This document shows positions 1 through 8,388 of a stretch of DNA of 64,000 nt, in pieces; position 1 is the stretch's first letter; the number at the start of each line of letters is the position of its first letter. The DNA is from Bordetella hinzii LMG 13501 (GTDB lineage Bacteria; Pseudomonadota; Gammaproteobacteria; Burkholderiales; Burkholderiaceae_B). The stretch is taken from NCBI RefSeq assembly GCF_001548475.1, contig NZ_LRUJ01000028.1:1-64000 (forward strand), written 5' to 3'. The position numbers and the translations under genes were made by a program. The notes under the pieces were generated by a model that worked only from the letters and a program-made list of their open reading frames with translations, did not search any database and had not been told where the DNA came from.

Positions 1-471
1 GGCGGTGGCGGCGGGGGAGGCGCCGGGCAGTACCTGGCGCCGAAGCAGTTTAGCGTGACGCCGGGCGTAGCCCTCACCGCGACCATCGGGGCTGGGGGTG
101 CCAACACCTCCAATGCCGGTGGCAATACCGCATTGGGAGGGCTTTTCCCGGCACTTACCGGTGGTACCGGAGGGCTGAACGCCACGAATGACTTTGGCGG
201 CGGCGGCGGGATTCCCGGCGGTTCCCATGGCGTCTCTGGCTCAGTCAATGTCGTCACTGGTGGCGGGGGCACGGGGGCCGGAACTCGATTCGGGCCTGGT
301 GGACGCGGAGGAGCCAGAAGCGGTGCTGTCGGCACGTCTGGCTATAGCGGCGATAGTCCCCCGAGCACGTCGTACGGTGCGGGCGGAGGCGGCGGCGGCG
401 GCGGATACAACGGCGCGAACAGCTCTTCGGGCGGTGCCGGCGCGCCCGGCGTAATCATTGTGAGGTGGTAA
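1..471 (+). CDS. Glycine-rich phage tail fibre-like protein (5' partial)
   Basis: The open frame runs in from the left edge with no start codon inside the window, so only the last 156 residues are seen. They are extremely glycine-rich, with runs such as GGGGGIPGG and GGGGGGGG, and end in GGAGAPGVIIVRW. This kind of tail is typical of glycine-rich C-terminal domains of phage tail fibres and receptor-binding proteins. The stop codon overlaps the next start (TAATG), and lambda-type tail genes follow directly, so the gene belongs to the prophage structural operon. The role in host-surface contact is inferred from composition and position. The full length and N-terminal domain are unknown. Confidence 0.7.
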   Translation, partial: GGGGGGGAGQYLAPKQFSVTPGVALTATIGAGGANTSNAGGNTALGGLFPALTGGTGGLNATNDFGGGGGIPGGSHGVSGSVNVVTGGGGTGAGTRFGPGGRGGARSGAVGTSGYSGDSPPSTSYGAGGGGGGGGYNGANSSSGGAGAPGVIIVRW

Positions 472-1043
472 TGAGCGAAGCGATCAACCATATTGTGGTC
501 GATGACGAGAGTAATGAAGTCGTTAACGTCATCCTACTGGAGCCGGAGATGGTGTTTGCCGTGCCGGGGCATAGTGTGACGCCGCAACCCGAAGGGGTGG
601 GCATAGGCTGGCGGCGGGTGCCCGGAGAGACCGTCAGCTACGTCAAGTCCAACGAGCCGGTGGCGGACCTTGCCCAACTCAAGGCGATGCGCCGAATCTT
701 GATCAATCAGTCCTTTGCTGCGCGCTACCAGGTCTTGACCGAGGGCTATCCGCAAGGGGAGAAGGAGACTTGGCCGGATCAGAAGAGTGAGGTTCTGGCC
801 TGGGCCGCCGATCCGGCGGCGGCTACGCCTTATCTGGATGGCATCGCGGCGCAACGCCAGATGGATGTCCAGGAGTTCCGGCAGCGCACGCTTGCCAAAG
901 TGCGGCTTTTCACGGCGGTCAGTCAAGTGCTGGTGGGTCGGCGTCAGCGCTATGAAGACCAGATCGACGCGGCGCAGTCAGCCGAAGCGCTGGATCTTAT
1001 TGTCTGGGAGGACGATGAGCCGCCGGTTCACGGGGAGGCCTGA
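471..1043 (+). CDS. Phage tail fibre assembly-like protein
   Basis: This 190-residue protein has a charged, helical C-terminal half (LAQLKAMRRILINQSFAARY, then a run from about residue 110 rich in Q, R and E). Its layout resembles tail fibre assembly chaperones and DUF4376-type phage proteins, which sit next to fibre genes and help fibres fold or attach. The ATG at 471 is preferred over a GTG six bases upstream because GAGGTGG lies just before it and it overlaps the stop of the glycine-rich gene. The pairing with a fibre-like gene supports the call, but there is no catalytic motif, so the assignment rests on length, composition and position. Confidence 0.5.
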   Translation: MSEAINHIVVDDESNEVVNVILLEPEMVFAVPGHSVTPQPEGVGIGWRRVPGETVSYVKSNEPVADLAQLKAMRRILINQSFAARYQVLTEGYPQGEKETWPDQKSEVLAWAADPAAATPYLDGIAAQRQMDVQEFRQRTLAKVRLFTAVSQVLVGRRQRYEDQIDAAQSAEALDLIVWEDDEPPVHGEA

Positions 1044-1045
1044 CC

Positions 1046-1789
1046 ATGGGCGTGACAGCCGATATACAAAAACTGGAGCCCGGGGTGCTGGTCCGGCTCT
1101 TCGAACTGGACTGCAGCCGGATCGGCGGGGATGTTCTGCATTTTCATGGCTATCCGCAGGCGGGGTCCTTGTTCTGGAAGGGCGTGGAATACCGTCCTTG
1201 GGCGATCGAGGCGCGCGACTTCGAGCGCACGGGCGATGCCCGCCAGCCGGCACCCACGTTGGCCGTGGGGAATATTGGCGAAACCGAGAGCGGGCAGCGC
1301 ACGGGCGTCATTTCCTCGCTTTGCCTGGCCCTGGACGACCTGGTTGGCGCCACGCTGACCGTGCGGGAGACCCTGGGGCAATACCTGGACCCAGCCAATT
1401 TTGCCGGGGGCAACCCAAGCGCCGATCCCAGCCAGGAGTTGCCTACTGAGGTCTGGATCGTCGAACAGAAGACCTCCGAGACACCGGAGGTGGTCGAGTT
1501 CGAGTTGTCCAATGCCTTGAGTTTTGATGGTCGCAAGCTGCCAGGACGGCAGATCACTGCGAGTATCTGTCATTGGCTGTGGATAGGGGGCTATCGAGGA
1601 CCGTATTGTGGTTATAGCCACAACGCCTATTTCGATGCGCAGAACACGCCGACCCGGGACCCGGCACTGGATCGTTGCCCGGGCCTGGTGAGCGCCTGCC
1701 AATTGCGCTTCGGGGCGCAACAGGGCGTGCTCCCCGTCGAGGCCGTGATCAACTTTGGCGGCGCGCCATCAGCAGACAGGATTCGATGA
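1046..1789 (+). CDS. Phage minor tail protein L (lambda gpL family)
   Basis: This 247-residue protein matches the phage minor tail protein L family, which helps build the tail tip and is known in lambda to bind an iron-sulfur cluster. Four cysteines in the C-terminal part (Cys175, Cys188, Cys211, Cys218) fit the cluster ligands of that family. The N-terminal part carries the family pattern EYRPWAIEARDFERTG. A ribosome site GGGGAGG precedes the ATG. The stop codon overlaps the start of the gpK homologue, giving the lambda order L-K-I-J. Function is by family and gene order. Confidence 0.9.
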   Translation: MGVTADIQKLEPGVLVRLFELDCSRIGGDVLHFHGYPQAGSLFWKGVEYRPWAIEARDFERTGDARQPAPTLAVGNIGETESGQRTGVISSLCLALDDLVGATLTVRETLGQYLDPANFAGGNPSADPSQELPTEVWIVEQKTSETPEVVEFELSNALSFDGRKLPGRQITASICHWLWIGGYRGPYCGYSHNAYFDAQNTPTRDPALDRCPGLVSACQLRFGAQQGVLPVEAVINFGGAPSADRIR

Positions 1790-2613
1790 TGCTAAAACGA
1801 ACCGTGAAAGCCATCGCGGCCCAGGCCGTGGCGGAATACCCGCGTGAAGCTTGCGGGCTCATCGTCATGGTCGGCCGCTTGGAGCGTTATGTGCCCTGCC
1901 GCAATACCGCCCATGGCATAGATCATTTCAGCATGGCGCCGCAGGATTATGCGGCTGCCGAAGAAATGGGCCGTATCGTCGCCGTCGTCCACAGCCATCC
2001 GGACGCATCTGCCACGCCATCGGCGGCCGACCGAGTGGCTTGCGAGGCGTCCGGTTTGCCGTGGTTCATCGTCGCGGTCCGCAAGGACGAAGATGGAAAA
2101 GTGGTGGCCGGTGAGGTTCGCGGATTTCGTCCGGAAGGTTATCGGGCACCGCTGCTGGGCCGTCCTTTCGAGCACGGAGTGCTGGATTGCTATTCCATCA
2201 TTCGCGATTGGTACGCGCGTGAGCGCGATATTCCTCTGCCAGATTTTGAGCGTCAGGACGGCTGGTGGAAGGGCGAGCAGGAGCTTTACCTTGCGCACTT
2301 TTCCGAAGCGGGATTCCGCGCGCTCGATGACGGCGAGCCCTTGGCTACGGGAGACGTCATCCTGATGCAGCATCACAGCGAGCGTACCAATCATGGCGGC
2401 GTTTTCCTGGGCAGCGAAGGCTTGGCGGAGGCGCCGTGTTTGCATCCCTTGCCGGACGCTATGTTGCACCATCTTTATGGCCGACCTTCCGAGCGAGTGG
2501 TGTATGGCGGTTATTGGCGAGAAATCACGCGGCTCAGGTTGCGCTATCAAAGCGATGAGCCATCGGGCCTTCGGGCCCATTCTTTTTTGGAAGCCGAGCA
2601 ATGCAAGAGTTGA
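1786..2613 (+). CDS. Phage tail assembly protein K (JAMM plus NlpC/P60 domains)
   Basis: This 275-residue protein has the two-domain build of lambda gpK. The N-terminal half is a JAB1/MPN-type metalloprotease domain, with Glu in EACGLI and the metal motif HSHP...S..D starting at His69. The C-terminal half is an NlpC/P60 cysteine peptidase domain with nucleophile Cys135 (LDCYS) and His203 (NHGG). Such proteins act at the tail tip, probably in tail-tip maturation and in cutting peptidoglycan during DNA entry. The start at 1786 overlaps the gpL stop (ATGA). A second ATG follows at once and may be used instead. The 3' end overlaps the gpI gene by 13 bases. Confidence 0.92.
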   Translation: MMLKRTVKAIAAQAVAEYPREACGLIVMVGRLERYVPCRNTAHGIDHFSMAPQDYAAAEEMGRIVAVVHSHPDASATPSAADRVACEASGLPWFIVAVRKDEDGKVVAGEVRGFRPEGYRAPLLGRPFEHGVLDCYSIIRDWYARERDIPLPDFERQDGWWKGEQELYLAHFSEAGFRALDDGEPLATGDVILMQHHSERTNHGGVFLGSEGLAEAPCLHPLPDAMLHHLYGRPSERVVYGGYWREITRLRLRYQSDEPSGLRAHSFLEAEQCKS

Positions 2614-3203
2614 GAACAGTGCGCATCTACGGCAGGCTGGGTGCCAGGTTCGGGCGGGTGCACCGGCTTGCCGTCTCTTCCGTAGCGGAGGCGGCGGCGG
2701 CCTTGTGCGCGATTATTCCGGGCTTCGAGAGGGAGTTTCTTGGCGCGGCGGGGGGCGGCGCGCGCTACGCGTGCTTCATTGGACGGCGCAATGTCGGCGA
2801 ACAGGAAATCCACGACCCCTCGGGATCGGGAGATATCCGGATCGCGCCGATCCTGGCGGGCGCCAAGCAGGGCGGTTTGTTCCAGGTGGTGTTGGGCGCG
2901 GCGCTTATCGCTGCGTCGTTTATTCCAGGAATGCAGGGGTTCACGATTACGGCGGGGCTTACGGCAAAATCCATGGCCCTGAGCATGGGTGTTTCGATGT
3001 TATTGGGAGGGGTGCTGCAGATGATTTCGCCCCAGCCTCGGGGCCTGTCGGCCAAGGACAACCAAGGCAATGGCGCCAGCTATAACTTCAACGGGCCCGT
3101 GAACACGGCGGCACAGGGCAATTGCTATCCCGTCCTTTACGGGGAGATGTTCGTCGGCAGTCAAGTGCTGTCGGCCGGCATTTTTTCGGAGGACAAGGCA
3201 TGA
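2601..3203 (+). CDS. Phage tail assembly protein I (lambda gpI family)
   Basis: This 200-residue protein matches the lambda tail assembly protein I family: an N-terminal ubiquitin-like fold region (TVRIYGRLGARFGR), a hydrophobic glycine/alanine-rich middle (about residues 90-135) and a C-terminal tail (GNCYPVLYGEMFVGS) typical of the family. It is thought to act with gpK, gpL and gpJ in building the tail-tip complex. The start lies inside the end of the gpK gene and the stop overlaps the gpJ start (ATGA), so translation is probably coupled. Position between K and J supports the call. Confidence 0.9.
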   Translation: MQELRTVRIYGRLGARFGRVHRLAVSSVAEAAAALCAIIPGFEREFLGAAGGGARYACFIGRRNVGEQEIHDPSGSGDIRIAPILAGAKQGGLFQVVLGAALIAASFIPGMQGFTITAGLTAKSMALSMGVSMLLGGVLQMISPQPRGLSAKDNQGNGASYNFNGPVNTAAQGNCYPVLYGEMFVGSQVLSAGIFSEDKA

Positions 3204-6200
3204 ACATGAGCACAATAGAACACACTGGGGCGCAAGCCCCTTTTTCTTTGGCGCCCGGTCTGGCGGGAGGCTTATGCCGCGGTGGCGTGCGCATCGTCGG
3301 TCATAAAGGCGGCAAAGGGGGAGGCAGTGCGCGGGCGCCGGTGGAGGTCCCAGATAACCTGCACAGCGTGGCCTATGCCAAGGTCTTGGACGCGGTATCC
3401 GAGGGGCCGATCTATGGGCCGTTGGGCGGCCTGTCCAATCTGCTGCAGCACGTGTATCTCGACGGCACGCCTGTCCAAAATGCCGACGGCAGCCTGAACT
3501 TCCAGGGAGTGATGGCGGATTTCCGTAGCGGCACTCAGGATCAGGACTATATTGCGGGATTTCCAGCTTCGGAGAATGTGATCGGCGTGGACGTGGAGCT
3601 GCGTTCCGACCAGCCCTTCGTGCGCCAAATCATGAATACGCAGCTATCGGCCCTGCGGGTGACTTTGCAGTTTGACGGCCTGTCCAAGGCGAACACCTCC
3701 AACGGCGACATCAACGGTTATCGCATTGAGTACGCGGTTGACATCCAGACGGACGACGGCGCTTTCGTGACAGTGCTCCAGGCCGCCGCCGACGGCAAGA
3801 CGACTTCCAGCTATGCCCGTACTCACCGGATCGATCTGCCCAAGGCGAATAGTCATTGGAACGTCCGGATCCGGCGATTGACTCCCAATGCCAATAGCAG
3901 CACCATCGCCGATGCCACGCGCATCCAGTCGATGACCGAAGTCGTAGACGTCAAGTTGCGACATCCGATGACGGCCTTGGTTGGCATCCAAGTTGACGCC
4001 AGCCAGTTCCAGTCGGTGCCGCAGCGCGCCTATCACTTCAAGGGCCGTATCCTGGCAGTACCGGCCAATTACGATCCGGAGTCGGGCCTGTATTCGGGCA
4101 CTTGGGATGGCGCTTTCAAGCAGGCCTATTCCAATAACCCGGCCTGGGTGTTTTACGACCTGGTCGCCAACGAGCGCTATGGCCTGGGAGCGTTCGTGCC
4201 GGCTGCCGGCCTGTCGATGCTGAAGTGGGCGCTCTATCCCATCGCGCGCTATTGCGACGAGCGGGTGCCCGATGGCCTGGGCGGCCAGGAACGGCGCTTC
4301 AGCTGCAACACCTATTTGCAAAGCCAGGCGGATGCCTACCGTGTCTTGGCCGACTTGGCCAGTATTTTTCGTGGCATGGTGTATGAATCCAGCGGCGCAG
4401 TCATGGCCGCGGCGGATATCCCCGCCGATCCCAGCTATACCTTCTCGGCAGCCAACATCATCGATGGCCGGGTCAGTTATACCGGCTCTCCGCTACGCAA
4501 GCGCCATACCCTGGCGCAGGTAAGCTGGAATGATCTCAGTGATATGGGGCGCGCCAAGGTCGAGGTGGTCAACGATCCGGAAGGCCAGGCACGGCTGGGT
4601 ATCCGGCCCATCGAGCTGACGGCTTTCGGGTGTACTTCCCGCGCACAGGCCGTACGCGCGGGCAAATGGGCGCTGCTGACCTCGCAGCGCGAGACGCAGG
4701 CGGCGACCTGGCAAGTCGGCTTAGACCAGGCGTTGGTCGCGCCGGGCAAGGTGGTGCGCCTGGCCGATCCCAATCGCGCCGGGCGCCGTATCGGGGGGCG
4801 AGTCCGCAGTGCGACGGACACGGTGCTGACAGTGGATGTGGAACTGGGCGTGCGGCCGGGCGACCGGTTGGTGGTGAATCTCCCCAGCGGCGTGAGCGAA
4901 TCGCGTGTCATCTCCGAGGCCGTGGGGCATTTCGTCACAATCGACAACACGACCTACACCGTCGATAGCACGGCCCTCACTGCCGATATGGTGGGGATGC
5001 CGGGCTCCACCTTGTCCATCACGGTAACGCAGCCGTTCTCCGAAAGCCCGGCGCCGGAGGCGATCTGGTCGGTGGAGTCCGAACAGTTGTCCACGCAGTT
5101 GATGCGCGTGATTTCCGTGGCGCGCAAGGATGGCATGACAGCGGAAATCGCGGCTGTGCAACATGAACCGGGCAAATTCGCGGCAGTCGACTACGGCACC
5201 AAGCTCGATCCTCTGCCCATCACAGTGATCCCGCCGTCGGTTCAACCGGCGCCCAGCCAATTGGCGTGGTCCTCCTATTCGGTCATCAACCAGGGCATCG
5301 CACAACACAACGCGGTCATCTCCTGGAAGCCGGCGGATGCGGCTATTGCCTATCAGGTGCAATGGCGGCGCGACAATTCGGATTGGATAGAAGCCGGGCG
5401 CAACGGCAGCTGCGAGTTGACGCTGGAGAATATCAGGGCGGGCAGCTATGTCGCGCGGGTCAGGGCAATCAATGCAGCGAATATTCCCTCCGTCTGGGCG
5501 ACGTCCATGGAGACCCAGCTCGAGGGGGATCTGAGCGCACCGCCGGCTTTCAAGGTGTTTACGGCAAAAAGCCTGGTGTTTGGTATCCAGCTGGACTGGG
5601 GATTTCCGGAAGGGGCGGCGGTGATCGAGCATACCGAGCTGCGTTACGCCGAGACGCCCGACTTCAATGATGCGATCCTGCTGGGAACCTTCCCCTATCC
5701 CCAGAAATCGCACACCCTGATGGGCCTGGCCGCGGGCCGGCGGCTCTGGTTTTGGGCACGTCTGGTGGATAAGCTGGGTTTGCCCGGGCCCTGGTATCCG
5801 AACGGGCAGGGCGTGGCGGGCGCGGCCAGCAGCGACGCTAGCGAGATCCTCGGGTATCTCGAGGGCAAGATCGGGCGCGACGAGATGGCCCAGGGCCTTT
5901 TGGGAGAAATCGATGGCTTGAGCGGCAGTGTGGGCGCCTTGGACGCCAGACTGACCGAGGAGCATATCGCCAGGGTAAGCGAGGATGGGGCGCTCTCGGA
6001 GCGCATTGATACGGTGATCGCCTCGACCGAGGAAGCCGCCGCCGCGGTCCAGGAGACCAAGACGGCCTTCGCCGATGTGGATGGCAAACTCAAGGCGGAA
6101 TGGCGGGTGCAGACGCAGGCGACCGTCAACGGCACCAAGTACGTAGCCGGCATGGCGGCCGGGGTCTACACCACGGAAAACGGGGATGTGCAGTCTTCCT

Positions 6201-6925
6201 GCTATTTCCTTGCCGACCGCTTTGCGCTCCTGACGCCGGGAAAGGACGGCAGCGAGCCTGATACGGTCGCCGTGCCTTTCGTCGTCGAGAATGGGCAGAC
6301 CTTCATCAACCAGGCTTTCATCGGGCAGGCAAGCATCACCGATGCCCAGATCCAGAGCCTGAACGCTGCCAAGATCACGGCCGGCACGATGAGCGCCGAC
6401 CGCATCGAGACAAACAGTTTGACTGCCAAGCTGGCCAATGTCGACACGGCCTATATCAAGACGGCCAACATCGGCGTTGGCAATGTCGACCGCTTGCGTA
6501 TTGCAGCCGGCGCGGTGACGGGAGCGGTGAGCAGCGTGAATACCAACACGGCGTCGGCGACTTCCTATGACGTCTGGAATGACGTGATGACAATTCCGCT
6601 CGGTATCACAGAGAACACCAGCGGTATTCTGGGCTTGCGCCTGGACCAGTCCAAGCGTCTTGGAAGCGACGCCGTTGCCCGCTATCGGATCTTGCTCAAC
6701 GGCAACGTGCTGGCCGTCGGCGATGGCAACGTCAAGGATACGGGCGTTTGGTACAACGTCATTTCGGGGCCCAACGGGACCTTGGCCATGTCTTACAACC
6801 CATTGCCGGCAGGTTCTTCTTTGAAAGTCCAGATTTCCTTGGCGACCTTCCCTGAGGGCGGGGGCTCGAACGCTGCCTATACCTACGCCAGGCTTTCCGT
6901 TGACATGATCACCTACTACCGATGA
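3200..6925 (+). CDS. Phage host specificity / tip attachment protein J
   Basis: This 1,241-residue protein is the central tail fibre that contacts the host receptor, homologous to lambda gpJ. The N-terminal region carries the conserved pattern EGPIYGPLGGL. A phage-tail type 3 region lies around residues 330-530, a fibronectin type III-like segment around 677-775, and a DUF1983-like region around 943-1035 (WRVQTQATVNGTKYVAGMAAG). The last 150 residues, after the repeated AKITAGTMSADRIE-type coil, form a variable tip that probably sets host range. The ATG at 3200 is chosen because CGGAGGA lies before it and it overlaps the gpI stop. A longer frame upstream would run through the gpI gene. Confidence 0.93.
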   Translation: MNMSTIEHTGAQAPFSLAPGLAGGLCRGGVRIVGHKGGKGGGSARAPVEVPDNLHSVAYAKVLDAVSEGPIYGPLGGLSNLLQHVYLDGTPVQNADGSLNFQGVMADFRSGTQDQDYIAGFPASENVIGVDVELRSDQPFVRQIMNTQLSALRVTLQFDGLSKANTSNGDINGYRIEYAVDIQTDDGAFVTVLQAAADGKTTSSYARTHRIDLPKANSHWNVRIRRLTPNANSSTIADATRIQSMTEVVDVKLRHPMTALVGIQVDASQFQSVPQRAYHFKGRILAVPANYDPESGLYSGTWDGAFKQAYSNNPAWVFYDLVANERYGLGAFVPAAGLSMLKWALYPIARYCDERVPDGLGGQERRFSCNTYLQSQADAYRVLADLASIFRGMVYESSGAVMAAADIPADPSYTFSAANIIDGRVSYTGSPLRKRHTLAQVSWNDLSDMGRAKVEVVNDPEGQARLGIRPIELTAFGCTSRAQAVRAGKWALLTSQRETQAATWQVGLDQALVAPGKVVRLADPNRAGRRIGGRVRSATDTVLTVDVELGVRPGDRLVVNLPSGVSESRVISEAVGHFVTIDNTTYTVDSTALTADMVGMPGSTLSITVTQPFSESPAPEAIWSVESEQLSTQLMRVISVARKDGMTAEIAAVQHEPGKFAAVDYGTKLDPLPITVIPPSVQPAPSQLAWSSYSVINQGIAQHNAVISWKPADAAIAYQVQWRRDNSDWIEAGRNGSCELTLENIRAGSYVARVRAINAANIPSVWATSMETQLEGDLSAPPAFKVFTAKSLVFGIQLDWGFPEGAAVIEHTELRYAETPDFNDAILLGTFPYPQKSHTLMGLAAGRRLWFWARLVDKLGLPGPWYPNGQGVAGAASSDASEILGYLEGKIGRDEMAQGLLGEIDGLSGSVGALDARLTEEHIARVSEDGALSERIDTVIASTEEAAAAVQETKTAFADVDGKLKAEWRVQTQATVNGTKYVAGMAAGVYTTENGDVQSSCYFLADRFALLTPGKDGSEPDTVAVPFVVENGQTFINQAFIGQASITDAQIQSLNAAKITAGTMSADRIETNSLTAKLANVDTAYIKTANIGVGNVDRLRIAAGAVTGAVSSVNTNTASATSYDVWNDVMTIPLGITENTSGILGLRLDQSKRLGSDAVARYRILLNGNVLAVGDGNVKDTGVWYNVISGPNGTLAMSYNPLPAGSSLKVQISLATFPEGGGSNAAYTYARLSVDMITYYR

Positions 6926-7299
6926 CAGCAAATAGACATTACTTTCTGGCCGACGACAACGGCAAAGTGGTCGGTTCCTACTACGTTGACGAAGCGACCC
7001 ATGCGGAGTTGCTCAGGTCGGGTCTGGCGCTTCGCGAAGGCCATGCCGACCTTGAGCGCCATTACGTGGTGGATGGCCGGCTGACCGAACGCCCGGCATT
7101 TCCTTGCGAGCTCGATGGCAAGCGCATCGTCAACCTTGTCGAATCCTGCGTCATATCAATAAATGGCGTGGACTATGACTGCGATGAAACCGAGGTGGAA
7201 CTTGCATTCGCCTGGCCAGGGTATTACCACTTGCGGGTGATCCCACCTTGGCCCTATCTGATGAAGGAGTACACCATTGAAGAAAATTCTGCACCGTGA
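6922..7299 (+). CDS. Hypothetical phage protein downstream of J
   Basis: This 125-residue protein starts on the stop codon of the gpJ gene (ATGA), so it is translated with the tail operon. It is acidic, has no signal peptide or membrane segment, and has two cysteines close together in the C-terminal half (SCVISINGVDYDC). The build (FLADDNGKVVGSYYVDE at the N-terminus) recalls short accessory proteins encoded after tail fibres that assist fibre assembly or modify the tip. I recognise no defined family, so the tail-related role is inferred from position alone. Confidence 0.6.
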   Translation: MTANRHYFLADDNGKVVGSYYVDEATHAELLRSGLALREGHADLERHYVVDGRLTERPAFPCELDGKRIVNLVESCVISINGVDYDCDETEVELAFAWPGYYHLRVIPPWPYLMKEYTIEENSAP

Positions 7300-7465
7300 C
7301 CCCTATGCGGCGGCACGTCGCGCAGCGTATCCCCCGATCGGCGACCAGCTTGATGCCATCATGAAGCTGGCCACTCAGCTCTGGGAGCAGGGTGTGCCTA
7401 TGTCAGATGATGTGACGCAGTGGATATCTGCTTGCCAGAAGGTCAAGGACCATTACCCGAAGTGA
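7277..7465 (+). CDS. Small phage tail-associated protein (TTG start)
   Basis: This 62-residue protein starts with TTG at 7277, seven bases after a good ribosome site (AAGGAG at 7264-7269) that lies inside the preceding gene, which it overlaps by 23 bases. The sequence (YPPIGDQLDAIMKLA, then VTQWISACQKVKDHYPK) is of the short type found after tail fibre genes in many phages, often as the C-terminal part of fibre-associated proteins. A strong terminator follows 15 bases after the stop, making this the last gene of the tail operon. Its exact function is unknown. Confidence 0.65.
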   Translation: MKKILHRDPYAAARRAAYPPIGDQLDAIMKLATQLWEQGVPMSDDVTQWISACQKVKDHYPK

Positions 7466-7480
7466 ACACCGTTCTGGTCT

Positions 7481-7505
7481 GCCCGCCTTGCGCGGGCTTT
7501 TTTTT
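7481..7505 (+). terminator. Rho-independent terminator after the tail operon
   Basis: The stem GCCCGC/GCGGGC with a five-base loop is followed by eight T residues. It separates the tail operon from the lysis cassette. Confidence 0.88.
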
Positions 7506-7548
7506 ATCCATGGGGGCCGCAATGCGAACCCGGGAAAGGAGCGTGTCC

Positions 7549-7980
7549 ATGGAGCCGGGAACTACGGGAGCAGGGGGCTGGTTGGCCCTCAAGCTGGGGC
7601 TGGCCTTCGGGCTGCCGGCGGCATGCGCGGCCATTTTGGGCATGTTGATCATGCCGCCCAGATCGGCGCGGGAGTTTGTCACACGCACGGTCTGCACGGT
7701 GGTGAGTTCTTTTGTTTTTGGTCCGATGCTGGCGATTGCTGTGCTGTCCTGGCGGCCTACGCTGGCCGATGCCGCATTGTGGCTGGCGCAACGCAGCGGG
7801 TCAGGCGATGAGCCCTTGCTCTCGCTGTTCTATGTCCTTGGCCCGTGCATGCTTCTGGCCGGCTTGCCGGCTTGGTGGGTGTTGGGGGCCTACATGCGAT
7901 GGATGGCTCGCATGCGCGAGCAAGGCGTCATGGCCTGGTTTGACGAATTGATCGGACGCAGGCGCGGCAAAGAGGAGTGA
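7549..7980 (+). CDS. Putative phage holin-like membrane protein
   Basis: This 143-residue protein has about three hydrophobic segments (residues 12-34, 48-68 and 88-110) and a positively charged C-terminus (GRRRGKEE). Size, topology and position directly before an endolysin fit a holin, which forms the inner-membrane lesion that releases or activates the endolysin. The ATG at 7549 is chosen because AAGGAG lies seven bases before it; in-frame ATGs at 7510 and 7522 lack one. Holins share little sequence, so the call rests on topology and context. It could instead be another lysis-cassette membrane protein. Confidence 0.6.
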   Translation: MEPGTTGAGGWLALKLGLAFGLPAACAAILGMLIMPPRSAREFVTRTVCTVVSSFVFGPMLAIAVLSWRPTLADAALWLAQRSGSGDEPLLSLFYVLGPCMLLAGLPAWWVLGAYMRWMARMREQGVMAWFDELIGRRRGKEE

Positions 7981-7983
7981 ACG

Positions 7984-8388
7984 ATGTTTCAGTTGACGGA
8001 TCGGGATCGGTCCCGCCTGGCCGGCGTGCATCCGAACCTGGTGGCGGTGGTCGAAATGGCGGCGCGCCGCTATGAGCCGCGCTTCATGGTGGTCGAGGGG
8101 GTGCGCGCGCCCGAGCGGCAGCGCGAGCTGGTCGCCAAAGGCGCGAGCCAAACCCAAGACAGCCTGCATTTGCGCCAGCTTGACGGCTGGGGCCGAGCCG
8201 TGGACCTGGCGCCGCTGGTGGAAGGAAGTGTCCCCTGGAATGAATGGGGGCGGTTCGCCGCGCTCGCCAACGTCATGAAGGACGCTGCCGCCGAGTTGGG
8301 CGTACCAGTGGAGTGGGGCGGCGATTGGAGGACGCTCAGGGATGGGCCGCATTTCCAGATTCCACGCGATTGGAAGGGGAGGCGGTGA
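7984..8388 (+). CDS. Phage endolysin, M15-family L-alanyl-D-glutamate/D-Ala-D-Ala peptidase
   Basis: This 134-residue protein is a single zinc peptidase domain of the M15 (VanY/M15C) family. The ligands are visible: His62 and Asp74 in SLHLRQLDGWGRAVD, and His123 in GPHFQ, with EWGGDW before it. Enzymes of this type cut peptide bonds in peptidoglycan and act as phage endolysins. There is no signal peptide, so release through a holin fits. The gene lies three bases after the putative holin gene, and its stop overlaps the start of the spanin gene (TGATG). Confidence 0.9.
   Translation: MFQLTDRDRSRLAGVHPNLVAVVEMAARRYEPRFMVVEGVRAPERQRELVAKGASQTQDSLHLRQLDGWGRAVDLAPLVEGSVPWNEWGRFAALANVMKDAAAELGVPVEWGGDWRTLRDGPHFQIPRDWKGRR

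Noticed and set aside
4721-6931. A 736-codon open frame on the minus strand across the gpJ gene
   Set aside because: It is antisense to gpJ, has no recognisable domain, and the plus-strand product fits a known family end to end. Long antisense frames are common in high-G+C DNA.
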